Assembly (NCBI RefSeq): GCF_023734095.1
Contig: NZ_AP024620.1
Coordinates: 1,112,501-1,176,500 of the forward strand
From: Moorella sp. Hama-1
GTDB lineage: Bacteria; Bacillota; DSM-521; Neomoorellales; Neomoorellaceae
Length of the DNA: 64,000 bases
Direction of reading: 5' to 3'
In this document: positions 61,060 to 64,000 of the stretch, piece after piece
Position numbering within the stretch: the first letter of the stretch is position 1
Layout: each line of letters starts with the position of its first letter
Notes under the pieces: model-generated
The model's input: the letters and a program-made list of their open reading frames with translations, nothing else
What the model was told of the DNA's origin: nothing
Databases searched by the model: none
Translations under genes and position numbers: made by a program

Positions 61060-62912
61060 TGGTGGGGGGAAGTCATACGCAAGATAGCATTGCAACGAGG
61101 GCTCTGAACCTGGCTCCGGATAGTACCGGCGCTAACAACTTGTCAGCTACGGTAGCGATTATTGACGGGTACCCGGTTATAAAGCACCCGCCGGGAGGAC
61201 CCTACCCGGTGATAGTACCCTGCCAGGGATTGCGCTTGGTGGTAAACGGCAGGGAACGAAAGGAACCAACGCCTGTAACTGTAGAAGACAAAGTGGAAAT
61301 ACTTCCCGTTGATGAAAGGCAGGAGGGATACTGGCGCGTAAAGGTTAGTGGGAATAAGCTCGAAGTTTTACTGCAAATGCAACCCGGCGTAATACGGCGC
61401 CGGCGCCTTAAAGATTTGCCGCCAGCCCAGGTTTTGCAACTTGAAACCATGGAGCAAGAGAGTTTCTATACACCCTTCACCCTGGAGGATCTGGTCCGGG
61501 AGCTTAAAAGCCAGGGTATCCAGTACGGTATCGACTGGCAGGCGTGTGCCCGTCTGGCCGAAGCACCGGCAGAAGGGACCTGGACCATTGCCCGTGGCCA
61601 ACCGGCTTTGCCAGGTAAGGATGCCACTGTTGTATTATTATTTACCACCCAGGACAAGGTGCCTGTAACCATCAAAGAGGAAGAGCAGAACGTTAACTTT
61701 CGTGAGCGCTTTCAATTTACCTCGGTTGAACCCGGCACGGTCCTGGCCAGGAAACATCCTGTTACCAAAGGCCAGCCAGGGAGGGCCGTAACGGGAGAAA
61801 TAATCCTGCCACCGGAGCCCCGGGAAATTGGACTGGTTGCCCTACAGGGTGCCATTCTAAGCGAGAATGGTTTAGAAGTGGTAGCCGCCAGGGCGGGACG
61901 GCCTGTAGCCAGGAAAACAAAAGATCGGGTAATTATCGAGGTAATCCCGGCCCTGTGCCACGGTGGCAATGTTGATCTTACTTCGGGTAATATCACCTTC
62001 AGCGGCGATGTAATTATAGCAGGGCAGGTTGAAGAAGGGATGGCTATTGAGGCGGGAGGGAATGTGTATGTGGGGGATACCATATCCAGGGCTATGGTCC
62101 GGGCAGGAGGTTCCATTGAGGTGGCCGGCAATGTCTTTGTCTCGGTACTGGCTGCCGGGGGTACTACCGCCTTCCAGCAGAGGTTGAGCCCGCTCCTGGC
62201 AAGGATTGCTGATGACCTGGAACGATTGATTGCCGCTATTAAGCAGCTACTAAGACACCCTTCCCTTAAGAAAGATGACCTTAAGGGCGGGATTGGCCCC
62301 TTGGTACTTTTACTTATGGAAAAGAAGTTTCAAGACCTTGCTTCTACCGTAGAATTGTTGCAGAAAGAGGCGCAAAGACTGCCTTCAATACCCTTGGGTG
62401 CGCCGGAAGGACTCATAAACGATTTAGAATATCTGGCCCGTTCGCCTTTGGCCATTAAGAGGATGGGATACCTGGAAGCGATGCTCAAAAAGGTTACAAC
62501 CTGGCGGGAGGATATTGGTGCAACTCCCCAGGTCGAGGCCGATGTTACCATTAATTACGCAGTTAATTCTACCATTGTGGCTACCGGCAATATAAAGGTA
62601 GTGGGAGATGGCTGTTACCACTCCCGACTGCAAGCCGGGAAGTCAGTAACCATAAACGGTGTTTTTCGCGGCGGCGAGCTCCAGGCCCAGGGTGATATTT
62701 ATATCAGGGAACTTGGTTCCCGCAGCGGCACAGAAACTAGGGTTGTCACCCGGGCCGGAGCCAGGGTGACGGCAGGTCATGTTTTCGAAAATACATCCAT
62801 TCAAATAGGGCCGCGCCTGCATTCTTTTAACCAGGAGGAACGGGGAGTCAGCTTATGGCTTGACAGGGAAGGGGAGATTATTAAACATTATTTCACAACG
62901 CCCGTGTTGTAG
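61059..62912 (+). CDS. fapA: FapA-domain (DUF342) protein
   Basis: 617 residues. After an N-terminal region of about 130 residues comes the DUF342/FapA domain. Markers: FTLEDLVRELKSQGIQYGID, ARKHPVTKGQPGRAVTGEI, and a right-handed beta-helix at about 290-365 (NVDLTSGNITFSGDVIIAGQ, EAGGNVYVGDTISRAMVRAG). A helical hairpin is inserted at about 370-480, and the beta-helix resumes (VATGNIKVVGDGCYHS). Such proteins form scaffolds at the cell pole or membrane and act with phosphatase/STAS modules. Last gene of the riboswitch operon. Confidence 0.88.
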   Translation: MVGGSHTQDSIATRALNLAPDSTGANNLSATVAIIDGYPVIKHPPGGPYPVIVPCQGLRLVVNGRERKEPTPVTVEDKVEILPVDERQEGYWRVKVSGNKLEVLLQMQPGVIRRRRLKDLPPAQVLQLETMEQESFYTPFTLEDLVRELKSQGIQYGIDWQACARLAEAPAEGTWTIARGQPALPGKDATVVLLFTTQDKVPVTIKEEEQNVNFRERFQFTSVEPGTVLARKHPVTKGQPGRAVTGEIILPPEPREIGLVALQGAILSENGLEVVAARAGRPVARKTKDRVIIEVIPALCHGGNVDLTSGNITFSGDVIIAGQVEEGMAIEAGGNVYVGDTISRAMVRAGGSIEVAGNVFVSVLAAGGTTAFQQRLSPLLARIADDLERLIAAIKQLLRHPSLKKDDLKGGIGPLVLLLMEKKFQDLASTVELLQKEAQRLPSIPLGAPEGLINDLEYLARSPLAIKRMGYLEAMLKKVTTWREDIGATPQVEADVTINYAVNSTIVATGNIKVVGDGCYHSRLQAGKSVTINGVFRGGELQAQGDIYIRELGSRSGTETRVVTRAGARVTAGHVFENTSIQIGPRLHSFNQEERGVSLWLDREGEIIKHYFTTPVL

Positions 62913-62942
62913 ATCATCTGGCAGCTGGGTTAATGTCTGAAC

Positions 62943-62959
62943 CGGAACTGGACGTTCCG
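62943..62959 (+). promoter_or_regulatory. Inverted repeat upstream of norC
   Basis: CGGAAC-N5-GTTCCG, a perfect six-base dyad between the FapA gene and norC. Possible operator for a regulator of nitric oxide reduction. Confidence 0.45.
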
Positions 62960-63017
62960 ATCTCCATAGCATTTATAAAGGCTGGATGGAAATAATAGAA
63001 TACCGGGGCGATGTCCA

Positions 63018-63440
63018 TTGCGGGCAACCTGGCTCTACCTGGTGGGGTTAATGGTATCCCTGGTAATTTTCGCTATGGCTATCTTTATTTCTATCCGGCC
63101 AGTAGCCCGGGAACCCTGGCCACCGGCAGCCGCAGCCGGGAAAAGGGTCTGGCAGGCCAGGGGCTGCGTTGAATGCCATACCCTCCTGGGTAACGGGGGT
63201 TATGCGGCCGGTGATCTCACCAGGGTCACGACTACAACCAGCCGGCAGGAACTCTTAACCTTTTTGACCCAGCCGCCGGTCATGCGGCCGTCCCGGCGCC
63301 AGCTCCACCCGGCCCTGACCATGGAAGAGGCGGAAAGGCTTTTAGATTTCCTGGAACAGGTGGCCAGGATAAATACCGGTAGCTGGCCGCCGCCACCGCT
63401 CCGGCCCGCCGCACCTACAGGGGGTAAGGGAACGCCTTGA
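63018..63440 (+). CDS. norC: Nitric oxide reductase cytochrome c subunit-like protein
   Basis: 140 residues, TTG start. One membrane anchor at about 5-27 (YLVGLMVSLVIFAMAIF), then a c-type haem site C-x2-C-H in QARGCVECHTLLGNGGYAAG (about 51-55), and AGDLTRVT. The distal ligand Met is probably in PPVMRPSRRQLHP. This is the NorC pattern. The stop overlaps the start of a NorB-like gene. Haem attachment would occur outside the membrane. Nitrate and NO use are known in acetogens of this group (inference). Confidence 0.87.
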   Translation: MRATWLYLVGLMVSLVIFAMAIFISIRPVAREPWPPAAAAGKRVWQARGCVECHTLLGNGGYAAGDLTRVTTTTSRQELLTFLTQPPVMRPSRRQLHPALTMEEAERLLDFLEQVARINTGSWPPPPLRPAAPTGGKGTP

Positions 63441-64000
63441 TTGCTTTCTTAATCGCCAGGATACTTTTTCCCCGCCGGCGGCAGAAGAAGGGGGAGCAGG
63501 GGGACACTCCATCCCAGCAGGCGGTTTACCCCTATGCCCTGGCTGTCTTTCTTTTCCTGGGGTTCCAGGGCATCCTGGCCACTGGTGGCTCCCTGCACCT
63601 GGTCTTTCCCGATCTCCCCACGCCCATCACCTTTGCCAGCGGCCGGGCCATGCACCTGAACCTGAGTATCCTGTGGCCCCTCCTGGGTACCCTGGGCAGT
63701 GTCTATTATTTTCTGGTCGAACTTACCGGCCGAGAATTGTATAGCCCGCCTCTAGCCAGGTGGGGTTTCTGGTATCTCCTGGGGGTGGCCTTGGTTATCC
63801 TGGGGTATCTCGCCTCCGGCCGGACCGACGGCCGGGAATACCTGGAGGCCCCATTGATGCTTAAGATAGCCCTGCTTACGGGCCTTTTGCTCTTTGCCTT
63901 CAACCTGCTGGCTACTGCTATTAAAACCCGGGCCCTCTGGCGACCGGAGGTTGTCATTATTTTAAGCGGGGCCTTTTTATCGCCTTTACTCTACCTGCCG
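63437..64000 (+). CDS. norB: Nitric oxide reductase large subunit NorB-like, N-terminal part (cut by window edge)
   Basis: 188 codons from a TTG at 63437, behind GGTAAGGGA, open to the window end. The TM segments and motifs match the haem-copper NO reductase N-terminus: YPYALAVFLFLGFQGILATG, SGRAMHLNLSILWPLLG (His ligand of the low-spin haem), GSVYYFLVELTGREL, and GRTDGREYLEAP. The ARTLHTNL-type His motif fits NorB rather than cytochrome oxidase. It overlaps norC by four bases. Confidence 0.85.
   Translation, partial: MIAFLIARILFPRRRQKKGEQGDTPSQQAVYPYALAVFLFLGFQGILATGGSLHLVFPDLPTPITFASGRAMHLNLSILWPLLGTLGSVYYFLVELTGRELYSPPLARWGFWYLLGVALVILGYLASGRTDGREYLEAPLMLKIALLTGLLLFAFNLLATAIKTRALWRPEVVIILSGAFLSPLLYLP

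Overview
The window reads as one contig of a GC-rich, spore-forming-type Firmicute chromosome, most like a thermophilic acetogen of the Moorella group. The basis is inference, with no search run. The housekeeping order ftsY - mtaD - ylxM - ffh - rpsP - khpA - rimM - trmD - rplS - lepB - rbgA - rnhB is typical of Clostridia. It is followed by an 11-gene complex I cluster without nuoEFG, and later by MurT/GatD, a GEMM-I riboswitch and many TTG/GTG starts behind strong G-rich Shine-Dalgarno sites. No tRNA, rRNA, CRISPR array or intact transposase was seen.

Layout. 1-1417: end of an ABC exporter (ATPase and permease). 1418-4860: a decayed stretch with remnants of a secreted-type protein, an M23 peptidase and a GH18-like hydrolase, plus an ECF sigma/anti-sigma pair and two small ORFs. 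4876-16655: SRP/ribosome/tRNA-modification block, ending with a DegS/DegU-type two-component pair and RNase HII. 16791-26360: nuoABCDHIJKLMN, then yraN. 27103-30214 (minus): a histone-deacetylase-like amidohydrolase and a hydantoinase/oxoprolinase. 30519-34337: cell-wall amidase overlapping a CofE-like ligase, a decarboxylating dehydrogenase, a repeat-rich gap and a metallophosphoesterase. 34383-38049 (minus): gatD, murT, murJ. 38442-43457: MarR/MFS efflux pair, then a secreted Gly/Gln-rich protein with an OmpR/kinase pair. 43726-47673: YlqG- and YlqH-like proteins, an orphan Dam methylase and an ATP-grasp ligase. 47963-53213: PlsC, patatin lipase, radical SAM/SPASM enzyme, winged-helix regulator, phasin-like coiled coil and UbiA-family prenyltransferase, a possible envelope-lipid locus. 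53470-56586 (minus): a 2-hydroxyacyl-CoA-dehydratase-type activase with two subunits. 56587-57454: AT-richer debris with a comM fragment and a 19-G run. 57455-62912: a c-di-GMP riboswitch with terminator in front of an operon of an HD-GYP-like protein, a histidine-kinase-like ATPase, STAS, PP2C, STAS and FapA. 63018-64000: norC and the start of norB.

The most distinctive system is the riboswitch operon. A c-di-GMP aptamer, whose closing strand can also pair with the terminator arm, precedes a degenerate c-di-GMP phosphodiesterase-type protein and a complete partner-switching set (kinase, two antagonists, phosphatase). This suggests c-di-GMP feedback onto a SpoIIAA/AB/IIE-like switch. Other points of note are a three-copy dispersed structured repeat (33278-33592 and 38185-38340), a poly-G tract inside a short ORF, tandem G4N5 repeats at both ends of the lipid-type locus, an apparently near-leaderless ylxM transcript, and a probable CTG start for the DegS-type kinase.
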